The position numbers were made by a program, and so were the translations under genes. 64,000 bases of DNA, taken from Mytilisepta virgata. Its lineage: Eukaryota > Mollusca > Bivalvia > Mytilida > Mytilidae. Location of the stretch: assembly GCA_028015205.1 (NCBI GenBank), contig CM051508.1:13906001-13970000 (forward strand), written 5' to 3'. The notes beneath the pieces are model-generated. The model saw nothing but the letters and a program-made list of their open reading frames with translations. It was not told the DNA's origin and ran no database searches. Position 1 is the stretch's first letter, and each line of letters opens with the position of its first letter. Below, one piece after another: positions 1 through 11,480 of this stretch.

Positions 1-639
1 TCAAATAAAGAATTTCTCGTAACACTTGTTCATATCATATGATGGGGAATTAGTTATGACAAATAATTCATCGCGCGAGAAACAGATAACAACGCACCAT
101 CATAAGAGAATAGAAGATACTAGCGTCATCCAAAAATAGACTTTAATTAAAGTAAAATAATAATATAAAATACTGTAAGTATAAAACAAAAACGTAGAGA
201 TCATGCCAGCCACTACAGTTTTTTTTGGGTCCATATTGTTTGTTTCCAACTTAGGACAAAGTACTTCCTGCATTATATAATATGACAACCATTTCAATTT
301 TAGGGATGGGAAGTGGTATTTGATCCTGTTTTTTTCCATAACGTTAATCTGAAAATGTAATATTATAGTAATAAGATAAAAATGTTATCAAATCTTTCCC
401 TTTTTTCACCACATTTTGAGTCTTTATTTTTCAGACTTTTTCCTTGCATCCTCTTAAAAGCCAAATGGTTGCTAATAAGACTTTTTCATTCTATTTAACG
501 CCATACTATGTTTTAATCTTCGCACATCCATTAGTACAAATGTACCCACACATCTAACACGTAGGTGAACATTAAATGTTAAAAAGTTTTCTGTTTATCA
601 TTGATGCTTATGTAAATTGTTGTTGTATAACATGTTTGA
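1..639. other. AT-rich sequence without a recognisable gene
   Basis: Only short open frames occur here, none with a domain, splice signals or low stop density that would support coding. I see no repeat copy in this stretch. Confidence 0.5.
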
Positions 640-760
640 ATAATTCAGCTGCCTACAATTATCAGCTTCATAGAAATCTGTTAAATTTATAAAAATTTAA
701 ATATCTAAGGAGGAATGATCTAACAGACATGATCTGTGGCCTGGGTATAGAAGAACTCGA
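640..760 (+). repeat. Diverged direct duplication, copy 1 (partner at 1890-1985)
   Basis: Both segments start with aataattcagctgc, contain a gaaatctgt block, then an aaggaggaatnatctaaca block and an atctgtgg block in the same order. They flank the AAT-rich simple-repeat tract. The similarity is visible by eye but the spacing differs. It could be two insertions of one old element or a local duplication. Confidence 0.5.
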
Positions 761-835
761 GGATGCATGAAGATGAATAGATAAAATGTCTGAGTCAATA
801 TGAAAATTTCGGAATATTACTTTAGGCTACACAAA

Positions 836-945
836 GAGCTATCCTAGTATAGAAGTAAGGTCTCAAATGGGAACCAGACGCCCACTAACCCATCAGAATA
901 AACCAAATACAAATAGCATTGCGCTGATGCATAGCACAATAAGGT
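836..945 (+). repeat. Dispersed repeat shared with 61252-61361
   Basis: The block agagctatcctagta...gaagtaagg...gggaaccagacgcccactaacc reappears at 61252-61361 with small changes, followed in both places by an A-rich stretch, atagca and a ctgatrc-gca-caataa block. Two copies 60 kb apart make this an interspersed repeat. Read on the minus strand it has a GGTTCCCATC segment, so it might be a worn SINE, but no complete tRNA-like head is visible. Confidence 0.55.
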
Positions 946-1069
946 GAGAGAAGGGGTATTATTCTTGACTCGTTGCAGAGACGTGTCAAAAGTCCAACCA
1001 AGGGAGAGTACTCTTATTGCTGTTCTTCATCGTAAAACATTGAAAGTAAAATCAGGCTGCCTTTTGATA

Positions 1070-1291
1070 TAAAACCAATGATAACGATGATAATAATAAG
1101 TAATCATGATAATAATAATAAGTATAATTGCAATAATTACATAATAAAGATGAAGATGATAACAATAATAATAATGATCCACACAATAATGATAAGTCTT
1201 ATTGGAATAATTAGTAATAATTCTAATAAAAAAGATGATGATAATAATAATAATTATAAAAGGTTTTAGTACAATAACTATTATTAATTAA

Positions 1292-1329
<38 letters not shown>

Positions 1330-1590
1330 TAATAATAATGATTAATTATAAAAAATAAAAATTAAATAATTAATAATAACGATAATAATAACAGCAACAA
1401 TAATAAAAGTAATAACAAAAATAACTAGTATTATAGTCATTACTAAAAATTATAATAAAAACAATAATATTGATAATAATAATGATAAAGATTAATCATA
1501 AAACAATAATGATAATCATGATGATCATTGTAATAAAAAAAAAGTAATAGAAATAATAATACTAATAATGATAATAAAACTGATGATGTA
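1070..1590. repeat. AAT/ATA-rich simple-sequence tract
   Basis: About 0.5 kb of interrupted AAT, ATG and AAC triplets, with the purest run near 1290-1330. The 63-residue open frame inside it (Asn/Ile/Met-rich) is a by-product of triplet periodicity and is not called as a gene. Confidence 0.9.
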
Positions 1591-1889
1591 GGAACAGCTG
1601 GTAGAACTCCTCGTCTTTATGGGAGTAATTTTTGTGTTTTCTTGTGCTTATTCTTTTATTTGCTATGTATTTGCTATGTATTTTTTCTCTGTCTTAGTTA
1701 TATCTTTATATTTGTGTTATAGTTCTCACGAAGTTGCTCAAAGTACCTCCTAATACTCACATGGCGAATAGCTTAACAGAATAAAAAATATTTGCATAGA
1801 AAAACGAAGCCATAAGTATTCCTCATCTGCATATTTTCAGTATAATACATGTTTATGTAAAATATTATTGTTTAATAAATAAATATTAA

Positions 1890-1985
1890 AATAATTCAGC
1901 TGCTGAATCAGAAATCTGTATGATTGAAAAAAAAATATATCCAAGGAGGAATAATCTAACATATGAAATCTGTGGGTTCAGAAAA
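1890..1985 (+). repeat. Diverged direct duplication, copy 2
   Basis: Partner of 640-760. The order of blocks is the same, with a shorter spacer between the ttcagctgc block and the aaggaggaat block. An (AAC)n run follows near 2160-2185. Confidence 0.5.
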
Positions 1986-2240
1986 ATAAATAGAATACAC
2001 ATAAAAAATGACAGAACGGGCTTGGTGAATTATTTCTTGACGTAAAATACAAGCACAAGCAAGGATAAGCGTTTTTATTCCTGTTTTATTGAAAATGGCA
2101 CAAATACAACCCAGCTGCCTTTTCTTAACACTTAATGATAATAGTGTTAACCATAACGAAAACAACAACAACAACAACAACGAAAACAATAATATGATAA
2201 TGACTTTTAAATTAATGATGGTGATTATAAAAATCTTCAT

Positions 2241-3539
2241 GATGGTGGAATAGCCGCTGATATCCGCAGCTTAAATTTAGTGTATAAATAAAAATATAAA
2301 ATTAAAATTCATTTTAGAATCATCATAGCTGACGATTACATGCTGGTAAAAGAGAAAATAGTTTGAATTTCAAGATACATGTAGATGCAAAATGAACATC
2401 TGTGGACAATAACTTTGGTCATTTTAACAATTAAGGTGAATAAATAAATAATTTTTGTTACAAACATGACAAACAAAAGCAAGTTTCTGATAGCATAATT
2501 ATAATAAGGACCACGCAAGTTTTTAAGTATTTTGAGAATGACCAGTAAACACATTAATAAATGTGTAAGTAGGTTCAAAGGTCAAACCAACGGTTTATAA
2601 AGATTTGTGTAAATTGAAGATGTCAGTATTTGTTTTTATGCTTTAATGAAGTGTTTGATTTTGCTGGCATAGTTAGTGAACGCATGTAAGTATATTTATA
2701 TATTTTTTTTAAAGTATTTAATGCTGTGTAAGAAAACTTTAAATTGAAATTGCAAAACTCAATGTTTTTCAAATCAACAAATTAAATTTAATTTAATTTT
2801 AACAATTAAGATGTACAGGATAAAGAGAAATCACAAATACAACAGAAATATGTGAGGTTTCGTCGTAACTTATATTAGCTCCCACTGTACGAATTTACAT
2901 GGGCAAAACGTTTAAAATTCGGTGTCCTCCCTTAAAAATAATGCATGAAATTAACCGTAAGTTAGTATGAAATATTTATTTAGTATTATTATAAATCTTG
3001 CATAGTCCATTGGATCCATTTTTTATTTAGATTTTTTGAATCTAAAAACATCTCATCTTCAAATCGCATGACCAAATAAACTGAAAATTGATATACAGTT
3101 TCAGTTCATGGTATTTTTCTAGAATCTTTGGTAATACCTTTTCAAGCCCCAATCATGATATGACTGTCCTGTAAGAAGTTTTTATTTTCCCAGTAATACA
3201 GATATCTAAAGATTCTTTATGGAATTATCGAAATTTTCAGGAAAGCGGACATCAGTAGCTGAGCAGTTGTACTTTCCGTCTTACTCGATCTCTAGCTTTT
3301 TAGCACCACATTCCGTAACCATTATCAAAATAACACAGAATTCCACATTCGGGATCACACTATTTATTGTCAGACATTCGGCAAGCCTCGAATTAACCCA
3401 TAATAAAAACTGAGAAGAATCCTCGGGTGGAAATCCCCCATCTTTATGAAAGATACAGTTAAGATCATTTTAACCTCTCAACTATTCCGTCAAAGGAGAC
3501 GGTTCTAGAACAATTGTAGAACGGCTGTACGGTATAATC
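2241..3539. other. No gene seen
   Basis: AT-rich sequence with scattered homopolymer runs. Open frames are short and lack recognisable residues, and no inverted or tandem repeat stood out. Confidence 0.45.
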
Positions 3540-3755
3540 AACCCTATCATAAATGGCTCTGGGTTATGTAGGGTAAAATTGTTATAAATGGATCCAGGGT
3601 AGAACTGTCATAAATGGTTCTAGAGTAGAACCATAAAGACTGGTTTTAAGGTAGAACTGTCATAAATAGTTCCAGGGTAGAACCGTCAAGAATTGTTGTA
3701 GGGTAGAACTTTCATAAATAGTTCCAGGGTAGAACGTCCAGAATGGTTCTAGATC
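3540..3755 (+). repeat. Minisatellite, about 26-bp unit, 7-8 diverged copies
   Basis: The unit resembles agggtagaactgtcataaat plus ggttcc, repeated across the interval with substitutions and small indels. It is non-coding. The motif gggtagaac also recurs weakly in the tandem tracts near 38.4-38.9 kb. Confidence 0.8.
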
Positions 3756-5204
3756 AGAATTACCTATAGGATTTACAATTTATTTTATTAAAACTCTGTA
3801 TAAAGCCGGTTTTTATTTCAAAAATATGTGGAATAAGTAAACTCATAAAGTTCTTGATAATATGATGTAATAAGAGAGGTTAGAACTGAGCCCAACTGTA
3901 GTTATAGTCTTACGTCATGTGACACAAGCACTCACGTCACATTACATTTCTTCTACGCCATAATATCAAAACTTTAACGGTCCTTAGCGTCAACTTTCCC
4001 TGCAAACAAAGGACAAAAAAATTCACAAAGATGTGCTCATAAATTGAAAACTTTCCATGGAAACCAAAGATGAAATAAATTTTCGGAAACACTAGATCAA
4101 GTATTTATTTCCATGCATCTAAAAATTTAAGTTGTTTACGTTTTTTTTATATATGTTTAAAATAGTATTTAGATAAATCTTGAATAATATTTAATTTTAT
4201 TTAACAAGTTTGTTGCTCTAGACGCCAGTTTAATTCATGAAATTACGACCTTTTTTATATAGATTTTACGATGTCATATACCTAAAATAATTTGTCATCT
4301 ATCCTCTATTTATTAACTAAATTGATTTCACATTTCCGAAAGTGTTATCAGAAATATATTATAAAATAGGAATCATTCCGCCACCACGATTTATATTCGT
4401 CCGCCCTTCCCAAACACAATATTTTTCCGGGCCTTTTTCAAAACGCTTCGAGCTATTGGCTTGATTTTATGTATGTAGGTAGATAGGTGGACGATTTACA
4501 AAACGAGAATCATTGAGTTTCGTTCCATATCTTTGAATTTTGACGGAATTGCATCCCTTTGGCCTGGAAAGACAGTTTTCCAGATTTTTTTCCCAAAAGG
4601 CTTCAAGTTAGTGAGTTTATTTTTGTTATGAGGTTACAATACTGATTGGACTGAAATACTGTCTGTATTATTTAAATACTGTGAATAATAAAGTACATTT
4701 TGCCAAAGCGTAAAATAAATAAGTTTTCTATAAAAGTTAATGAGCAACGGCAATAAAATGGTATACACGTAAAGTACTTTGGGATAAAGGTTTGAGCCAA
4801 ATTATCAAACTCCAAGTAATTGCTGAGATAAGTGTGACAACAATTTGGTATATTCATTATACGTAAAATAAAGGTATACAAGTATTCAGTAAACATAAGT
4901 TGATGAACGACGGCAATAAAACCATTGTGCCTACTCGTTGTTCTCACCAGAAAATTTGGATAGCAGCATGGTATTTTCATGTAAGTAAAAGAGTTGTGTG
5001 CATCGCGGCGCAATGTATATTCAGCTATAAAATATGCCTCATGCCTGGCATGTGTTTTTTTCGTTATGTTCGAAACATACTGCATAGTTTTCTCTTTTTA
5101 TATTCTAAATAGAAATAAGAAACAAAATCCATCAAATTATGAATTTAATATGCTCTGACCTGCATGAAGTAACCCTTCCCTCAGCTAACCATATTACTAC
5201 CAAA
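3756..5204. other. No gene seen
   Basis: AT-rich sequence. The longest frame (4672-5085, minus, 137 codons) is Phe/Tyr/His/Cys-rich without domain signature and is treated as chance. The block aacggcaataaaa occurs near 4744 and again near 4909, suggesting a small old duplication. Confidence 0.4.
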
Positions 5205-5438
5205 TCATGGCCCTACAGTACAAGAGTGGGCCCTAAGAAATACAATGGCCATTTTTATTGAACTCATGGGGTCAAAATACACGTATCTATTCAAAATTTC
5301 TTGCTGAAATGTTGAAGTTAGATTTTGAATTCGTGGTAGATCAGGATCTATGGCGTCCGTTAGTTCGTTGTTGAATCTTGTAGCAAGTTGCGACTCTAAT
5401 AATGATTTTTCCACTGTGTCCTCATAATTTCTGGCCAT
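5205..5438 (-). CDS. Small ORF of unknown function, possible exon
   Basis: A 77-codon frame with balanced, hydrophilic composition, unlike the AT-driven frames around it. The first half is rich in Glu, Asn, Asp and Leu and could form helix; the last third is hydrophobic. The ATG sits in a reasonable eukaryotic start context, with a purine at -3 and G at +4. No domain was recognised and no partner exon was found, so it could be a first exon, a transposon remnant or chance. Confidence 0.2.
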   Translation of the reverse strand: MARNYEDTVEKSLLESQLATRFNNELTDAIDPDLPRIQNLTSTFQQEILNRYVYFDPMSSIKMAIVFLRAHSCTVGP

Positions 5439-6614
5439 GCTAAAGACCTTAACGAAAATCAGTTACTGAAATATCTAATAATTCAAAGAATTCATGCATA
5501 AACATGAAACGTTTGAAAAAATATTTCCCAAATCAATGTTGATCAATATTCAACACATACACGATAAGGTATTTGCGTGGACTTTCACCGTTTCTGGCAA
5601 AAATGACATTGATATAGTTCCCGAATTCCAAGCAAAAAAGCAACGTTTTGATTTTTATTCGGTAAATATCTCCACTGACGTCGTGTGGTCCTTAACAAGA
5701 AATCATTATCTATACCATATTTAATTACAAGATCAGCTGTTTTTATTCAAATTTTGAACTTTCCATCTACCAGCATGTGTTGTTCTTGGTTTTTCCATAT
5801 TATTATCTACATTTTAATGTACGTAAAATGTGATTCGAATTCCACACCACCAATCTGAATTTTTCAAGTAATTGTGATCTGCAATTACAAGTTACAGATT
5901 CACCCACACGATGATTTTTTTTCAATTTTCTCTTGGCTTCTTGTGTTTTAAACTGTTAAGATTTTTATTGAAATTGTCAATTGCTACGACGTGTTGACAT
6001 TTTGTCAGACGATTATTGTACGCAACGCGCTTTTTCGACAGTGTTAAAATTCACCGGATTAAACGCTCAAGTGATCACAACTTTATGAAACTTTTCAATC
6101 GAGCTATCTCCCTGTGACCGCAAACCTTACCTTAAGTTACGATGAAAAGAATACAGGATTTTCAGTTTTTGTAAATAATGAATTCAAAACAGTGTTATTT
6201 GATAGGAATGATAGTGAGCAACCTATCACTAGAAAGTATTAGATAAGTATGTTATTTGGTGATTTAGCTAATTTCAATTAAAAAACAATACTTGCAGAAA
6301 TAATCAGAAAAATACTATAAGTCACTGTAATCAATAAATCAAGAATATATAACCATTTTGTGGATGGTTGAAGTATTTTTCAAATTTACATGATGTCATA
6401 AATAAATGGGTCTATGTAATATGTAAGTTATCTTTCTTGCACTAGAAGTAATGTTATATTCTAATTCGCCAAGCTCAACCGAATATAAAACTGTTATAGA
6501 AATCAAACACAAACACATGTATAGAAGCAAGTAAGCCTATCATAGTGTAGCAGACTTCGACACGACAAAGAAAGAACTGATCTATATACAAAGATATAGT
6601 TCATATAAAAAAGT

Positions 6615-7609
6615 TCATATACCTAAATGTTTTGTTACTATTAATTGTTGTTCAATATCTTCCTTAACATACCCATATTTTGCGGTTTTTGAAGACCATC
6701 TTTCAAGTTTTTTTTAACAGTCTATCTTGAACACCAGCTGACGCAGCAGCTGTAGCACCACCTGATCTAACACGTCGGAACCCAAATGTTTGTTTTTATA
6801 TTCCTATAGATTCCAAAGCTGGTAGCAATAATTCCCTTGCCCTTGTATAAGATAAAGGTTTATTCCCTTTCAATTCAAAACCAGATTTTTTAGAAATTAA
6901 AGATCTAAAAATAAATTCCTTTGCATTACTATCAATTTGGACATGAACAAATATTTTTCTAACATAGCAACAAGACACGTATTTTTACTTAATATAGAAA
7001 TAAATATATTGTTTCCTTCTCTACAGCAGTTTTACTCTTTCCTATGAATAATGATACATACTTATCAGTAAAAACTATATCTGATCTGCTCCAATTTACA
7101 AGTTCCGAAAACCTACAAAAACGTGCATAGGTTATTAAGCACTTACAAACAATTCCAATATCGAAGAGGTTATTATTTTCCTGTCCATATATACGAACTA
7201 ATTTTCCAAAATTTCTGGTTTTATCGATTCCTTCTTATTCACTACTGAATGACAAATTGTCTTGTGTGCACCTTCCTTTACTGTTATAAACAAAGAAGAC
7301 TTACAAGGATCTGTATAACCCGCAAGCTTATGCACCCAACTAATAACATAATAAGCTTCTTCTATTTTCGAGGGGGAATTAAAATTTTATAGATAAATAA
7401 ATCAAATATAATGAAACATGAAAATCTGACGCTGGTAGAGGTCCTACATTAGAATAAATATTAAACCACTTACAAAATTTATTAAATGTATAAAAATACT
7501 TCCGTCTTGATTTTTTCGCTCTGGAGCGAAGACGTTTCTGGAAGCAGTTGTACCAAAGGTTACAATTCCTGGTCAGCTGGAGTAAAATCCAAAGCCGCCC
7601 ATCTACCAC
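6615..7609 (-). pseudogene. Tyrosine recombinase remnant (His lost)
   Basis: The N-terminal SAM-like part is at 7609-7379, with KKSRRKYFYTFNKFCKW and GPLPASDFHVSLYL. A middle fragment lies at 6978-6796. The catalytic C-terminus lies at about 6800-6615 and shows RSGGATAAASAGVQDRLLKK, then after a frameshift a W-containing block and GYVKEDIE with the presumed nucleophile Tyr, ending at a TGA. The His of the usual HSLRSGG box is replaced (RRVRSGG), which with the frameshifts makes the enzyme inactive. Related to the recombinase at 25570-26523. Confidence 0.8.
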
Positions 7610-7702
7610 ACGTAAATATATCTGAAAAACGTATTTTCAAAAATTCATAATACAAAGAGTTTTTTTTTTATATAATATGACCTTGCTAATATAGCAGCCT
7701 TG

Positions 7703-7868
7703 TCATGTCAATATGTTCGTCACATGACCTCGCCAATACTACGCCTTGTCAGCATTTATCAATCATACAGTAATATTAATTTGAAACTATATATTATCAA
7801 TGTTTTCGTCACATGACTTCGCCTATACTGGGCCTTGTCAGCATATATTAATCATACAGTAATAACAG
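7703..7868 (+). repeat. Tandem duplication of about 98 bp
   Basis: Two adjacent segments (about 7703-7770 and 7801-7868) share cgtcacatgac, tcgcc, atact, gccttgtcagcat and aatcatacagtaat blocks in order. A third, partial start is visible just upstream near 7678. It occupies the place expected for RNase H in the element, so it may have helped destroy it. Confidence 0.7.
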
Positions 7869-8055
7869 TTTCAGATTTAAATTGTCTGTATGCCATTTAA
7901 TTACTCTATTACGTAAAACGATTCTAAGAGATAGAATTGCAAACGATATAGTTTTTAATTCTCTCCATGTTGAACTTTCATACATGTCATTCTCTGACTA
8001 CATTTTATGTAAAGTGTTGTCATTGACACCTACTGTTTAAGCTCCAGCAGCTATA

Positions 8056-8331
8056 TTACTGAAAATATGTGTTAGGCAAAGCGTACACCGCTAGCAATCT
8101 TTTATTCAGTTTATGAACATTATTCAACGAAAACCTTAATTCGTTTTTAACCATTATACGAAATTCAAACTTCATTGTAGAGTCCGTGTTTTTCCTTAGT
8201 TCAATAGCTCCATATATATCAGGTGTCATTAAACTTGTTAATTTCCCCTTAACTGGATCCATAGACATAGCCTTTCGTGCCAATGAACGAGCTGATATTT
8301 TGGGTAATACTTTTAATAAATCATGCATCAA
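8056..8331 (-). pseudogene. RT-to-RNase H connection segment of DIRS-type polyprotein
   Basis: A 91-codon frame with SARSLARKAMSMDPVKG followed by LMTPDIYGAIE. The corresponding segment of the second element reads TRTLAQVTGSVISRSPVIG and RIMTRYCYIA, and the same position in DIRS polymerases holds an LA-x-G-x-I-S-x-x-PVIG motif. No RNase H catalytic residues were recognised downstream. Confidence 0.6.
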
Positions 8332-8780
8332 CGAAATTAATTTATCAATTCTTTTATCAGGAATTAGCCTTTCGACTTAAAAAATGATACTTTAAAAACA
8401 TTTTCTTTTTGTTTCCAGTGTAAATATATCGTTCTTTGTATCTGTAATAAAAGTTTGAAGTTGCTAAAAAGACTCACTAGACTGAAATTTCCTTAGGCTT
8501 CTCTATACTGTTACCTTATTAAAGTCAGATGTTGTTCTGGATTTATGTCGCCTTGTCCATAAAAAATCAAATATGTACGAAAAATCACAAAATTAGCAAT
8601 TTTCGTTTAAATAAAAAAACGTGTCGACTTCGATGTGCTCAATATATCTTGTTCAAATTTGAAACATAAGTATAAATACTGTTAAGATAAGTAATTTTTA
8701 ATGGTCATCTGCTAAGCAATGCTAAACATATAGCTTCAACTCCTATTTTGTGTTTAAATTTAATGAAGTTTACCCTTGAC

Positions 8781-9270
8781 TTAATAAAAAACGTCAAGTA
8801 AAAAGCCTACAGGAATGTTTATATAAAATCCAATAGAGTTACAAACTAAACGTAAACATACAATTGTTTGAACAGGTTCGAATTTAGATTTTTCTGTATT
8901 AACTAACAGGCCTGCCCTTTTTAATGACAATTTAACAAACTTTGACCCAATTAAACATCCTGACCTATTTTTTGGCCATGCCAAACCTTCATCTAAATAG
9001 AGAACTATATCGATCCAATTTTCACGCCAGTATTTAACTAACGGCCGCAGACATTTTGTGAATAGATAAGGCGCCGACGTAAAACCAAACGGTAAAGTAG
9101 TAAACATTTTCTTTCCATTGAAATCCAAAATAAGTAATTTGTTTGAGACAAATGTCATAATGAAAATACCCAGATTTTAAGTAAAAGTTAAACATAAAAC
9201 AATGTCGTGAAAAATAATTCAAAGCTACTTTCCAATCTTCGAATTTGATGTGATCCTTTTTAACGTACAT
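8781..9270 (-). pseudogene. DIRS-type reverse transcriptase remnant
   Basis: Two overlapping frames together carry RT landmarks: a WKVALNYF and LKSGYFHYDI block (around 9240-9150), the LPFGFTSAPYLFTKCLRPLVK block (around 9100), and the catalytic loop as YLDEG instead of the usual YLDDG. The frameshift between the first and second block and the Asp-to-Glu change at the active site both argue against activity. Products of this family copy element RNA into circular DNA. Confidence 0.85.
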
Positions 9271-9618
9271 ATTTAATTCACTAAGATCTAAAATCCAACG
9301 TTTTTTTTACTAGATGTCTGAATTGAAACAGAAAGGGGATTAAAAATAAACGGATATAAAGGTGTTTCAATTATACAACCATCATTAAATAATTCAGATA
9401 AAGTGTTATCTACGAAATCTGAGTGAATCAATGCCTATAAGTTGTTTTTAAACTTCATCGTTGGATGGGTTTCTATAAAAGGTATTGTGTAATCTTGTTC
9501 AATAGTTTAAATAACAAATTCGTTTGCTCCTACATTTTTCCAAAATGAAATATTATCTCGTAAACTGTATTTGATACCTTTTGGTACTGATGAAATATCA
9601 TCAGTTTGATTGAAGTAC

Positions 9619-10345
9619 TTAAAATGCCCTAAACATTTCGAACTTACCAATGATCATTTTATTTTCTATCCAATATTCGTAATCAATATACTTGATATCT
9701 TTTATCGAGTTATTGTTTTGTTGGTGTTTGTTTGCGATCTGAAATTGTTTTCTCCAGTGGCCAAATTGGTTGCAGTTAGAGCAGATATCGTAGGGAGTTG
9801 GTTCCCTACGTCTCGGCATTCGAGATAGCAGCTGTTGTGTAGAAGGCTGAACAATGGTTGAACTAACTCCTATTCTGATAAGGATGGACCCCTTCTTCTC
9901 CTTGATTCTCCTGATTGCTCGGTTCTGCTGATCCAATTCGCTTTTCATCATCTGAATCGGACGCCAATTCATCGCTCTCATATTCACATACGGTTTTCCA
10001 ACCTGCTGGGGATTTATCCGCAATTCTCATGAGTTTATTCCTTTTATTTAGTTTAACGATATGTTAAGAGAAGTAGAATCTTCTGCGGGAATACGTTTTT
10101 GCAGCCTATTAAGATCAGCAACAATATCCGAATTAAAAGTATACTGTATTTGGTTTCCTTTTTTAGCTTTCGAGCTGACGAATAATTAGACTGAGCAAAA
10201 TCTTTGCGTAATGTAGATAACTTCCCGTCTAAGTAGGCCATAAACAATACAAATGTGTCGACTTAATCAGGACTGGCAGTCTTCTTAGATATTGAAGGTC
10301 CTTCTTCTTTATTAGAATCCAAATTTTTTTCAATATCTAACATGC
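9619..10345 (-). pseudogene. DIRS-type gag remnant with CCHC-like zinc knuckle
   Basis: Gag would package the element RNA. The N-terminal piece starts at an ATG near 10343 and stops early. Further down, a frame over about 10050-9880 contains the block RIADKSPAGWKTVCEYES followed by an acidic Ser/Asp stretch, which matches the gag of the second element (RIADSSAGRWTTVREYES). After a frame change there is a knuckle of the form CSNCNQFGHW in which the fourth zinc ligand is not at its expected position (Phe at that place). Frame breaks show it is not functional. Confidence 0.7.
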
Positions 10346-10511
10346 TAGGAAATCGTACGTCGCAAGCTACTTAGAAAATTCCTAAATAATATCATCATGA
10401 TAATCACGGGACAATTCAAATTCTTTTAATTCCATGTATGGTACTATACTAACCCTATCCAATCATAAGCCGTTTACTCACAGTATTTAAATTTACAAAC
10501 CATAACAAAAT

Positions 10512-10745
10512 GGTATGAACTGTTATAAAAGTCAATATGCTATGAACTGTTGTAAAAGTCAATATGGTATGAACTGTTATAAAAGTCAATATTGTATTAA
10601 CTGTTATAAAGGCATGTATGGTATGAACTGTTATAAAATTCAATATGATATGAATTGTTATAACAGTCAATATGATATGAACTATTGTAAACGTCAATAT
10701 GATATGAATTATTGTAAAAGTCAATATTATATGAACTGTTATATC
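10512..10745 (+). repeat. 27-bp minisatellite, nine units
   Basis: Units follow tatgaactgttataaaagt plus caatatg and one base, nearly exact in length (27 bp), with one to five substitutions each. Because 27 is a multiple of three, both strands stay open: the plus strand reads MNCYKSQYG-like nonapeptides and the minus strand ITVHTILTF-like ones. Periodicity alone explains these frames. It lies just upstream of the bZIP gene. Confidence 0.95.
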
Positions 10746-10916
10746 ACAAGATAAGCTGATTTGAATTTTAATAGTGTGACTGTTTAAACGGCTGAAACAT
10801 AGCGTAAACTTTTAGTTGTGGTTACACTTTGCCCATAATTCCCATGTTTCTTAAAATGATCGATAACAGAGGCTTAATTTTCTTCTAATTTTAGAATTAA
10901 CAGTTGAAGTTTCGAA

Positions 10917-11480
10917 ATGAGCATTACCGTTCCTGTTTATAAGATACAATGCAATAAAGCTATTTCTCACCACGAAGGAAAAAGAAGAGAAGCTAAGAAT
11001 AACCTGAAAACAGTCATCAGACAACCAAAGAAACATGTTCCAGAGGATGAGAAAAACGAATCATACTGGTCTTTTCGTCTAAAGAACAACGAAAGCGCCA
11101 GACTGTCTCGTATGAGACGAAAAATGTACGAAGAAATGAAGTCCAGGATAACAGAATTGGAAAGAGAAAACTATCAACAACGAGCGGAAATTGCTGTTCT
11201 TCGAATGCAAAATGCATATCTTCAACAAAGCACTGCAATTTTTTTGTCGCAAATGAGTAATCCTAACAGGATCAACTATGACTGTAAAGGTGAAGTTCAT
11301 GCCACTAAGGAACAAAATGAAGATCAGGAAAATCGGAAAAGGAAACTGTTGGATTATTTGAATGACGATTCGGATATTGCACCCGATGAGTGCCCAAGCA
11401 ATATTGAACAAAAGAGTTTGCCCGTCCCACATAAAATACGAATTAAGAGAAGAGGCTGTCATATGCCCAGCCAATACTAG
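10917..11480 (+). CDS. bZIP transcription factor, PAR/E4BP4-like
   Basis: A 187-residue nuclear DNA-binding protein. Residues about 43-60 carry DEKNESYWSFRLKNNESARL, matching the PAR/NFIL3 signature in which K-x-x-x-YW-x-RR-x-KNNEAAKRSR opens the basic region. Here NNESARLSR supplies the DNA-contacting Asn and the invariant Arg, with Leu where Arg is usual. A leucine-zipper-like helix follows (residues about 73-107; heptad positions held by I, L, R/E, L and L, so partly atypical). The C-terminus is acidic then basic (KIRIKRR). The start is fixed by an in-frame TGA four codons upstream. A pyrimidine-rich tract ending in TTTTAG about 23 bp upstream may be a 5'UTR splice acceptor. PAR factors act in circadian and stress regulation in animals; the role here is not shown. 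Confidence 0.75.
   Translation: MSITVPVYKIQCNKAISHHEGKRREAKNNLKTVIRQPKKHVPEDEKNESYWSFRLKNNESARLSRMRRKMYEEMKSRITELERENYQQRAEIAVLRMQNAYLQQSTAIFLSQMSNPNRINYDCKGEVHATKEQNEDQENRKRKLLDYLNDDSDIAPDECPSNIEQKSLPVPHKIRIKRRGCHMPSQY

Larger units (their letters stand above)
6615..10345 (-). mobile_element. Decayed PAT/DIRS-like tyrosine-recombinase retrotransposon, copy 1
   Basis: Reading the minus strand from 10345 down to 6615 gives, in order, a gag-like region with a zinc knuckle, a reverse transcriptase, an RT-connection segment and a tyrosine recombinase. That order belongs to DIRS-type retrotransposons, which integrate with a recombinase instead of a DDE integrase. All parts are broken by frameshifts and stops. 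The RNase H segment was not recognised; the place where it should lie holds a short direct duplication (7703-7868). Terminal repeats were not found. The gag and recombinase match those of the 22.5-27.2 kb element, so the two are related copies in opposite orientation. Confidence 0.85.

Noticed and set aside
1078..1269. Asn/Ile/Met-rich plus-strand frame
   Set aside because: It is produced by the AAT/ATA triplet tract.
4672..5085. 137-codon minus-strand frame
   Set aside because: No domain, no splice context and a composition as expected from AT-rich DNA; part overlaps an open plus-strand frame of equal quality.
10512..10745. CRISPR-like regular repeats
   Set aside because: The 27-bp units follow each other directly with no spacers, and the DNA is eukaryotic. 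It is a minisatellite.
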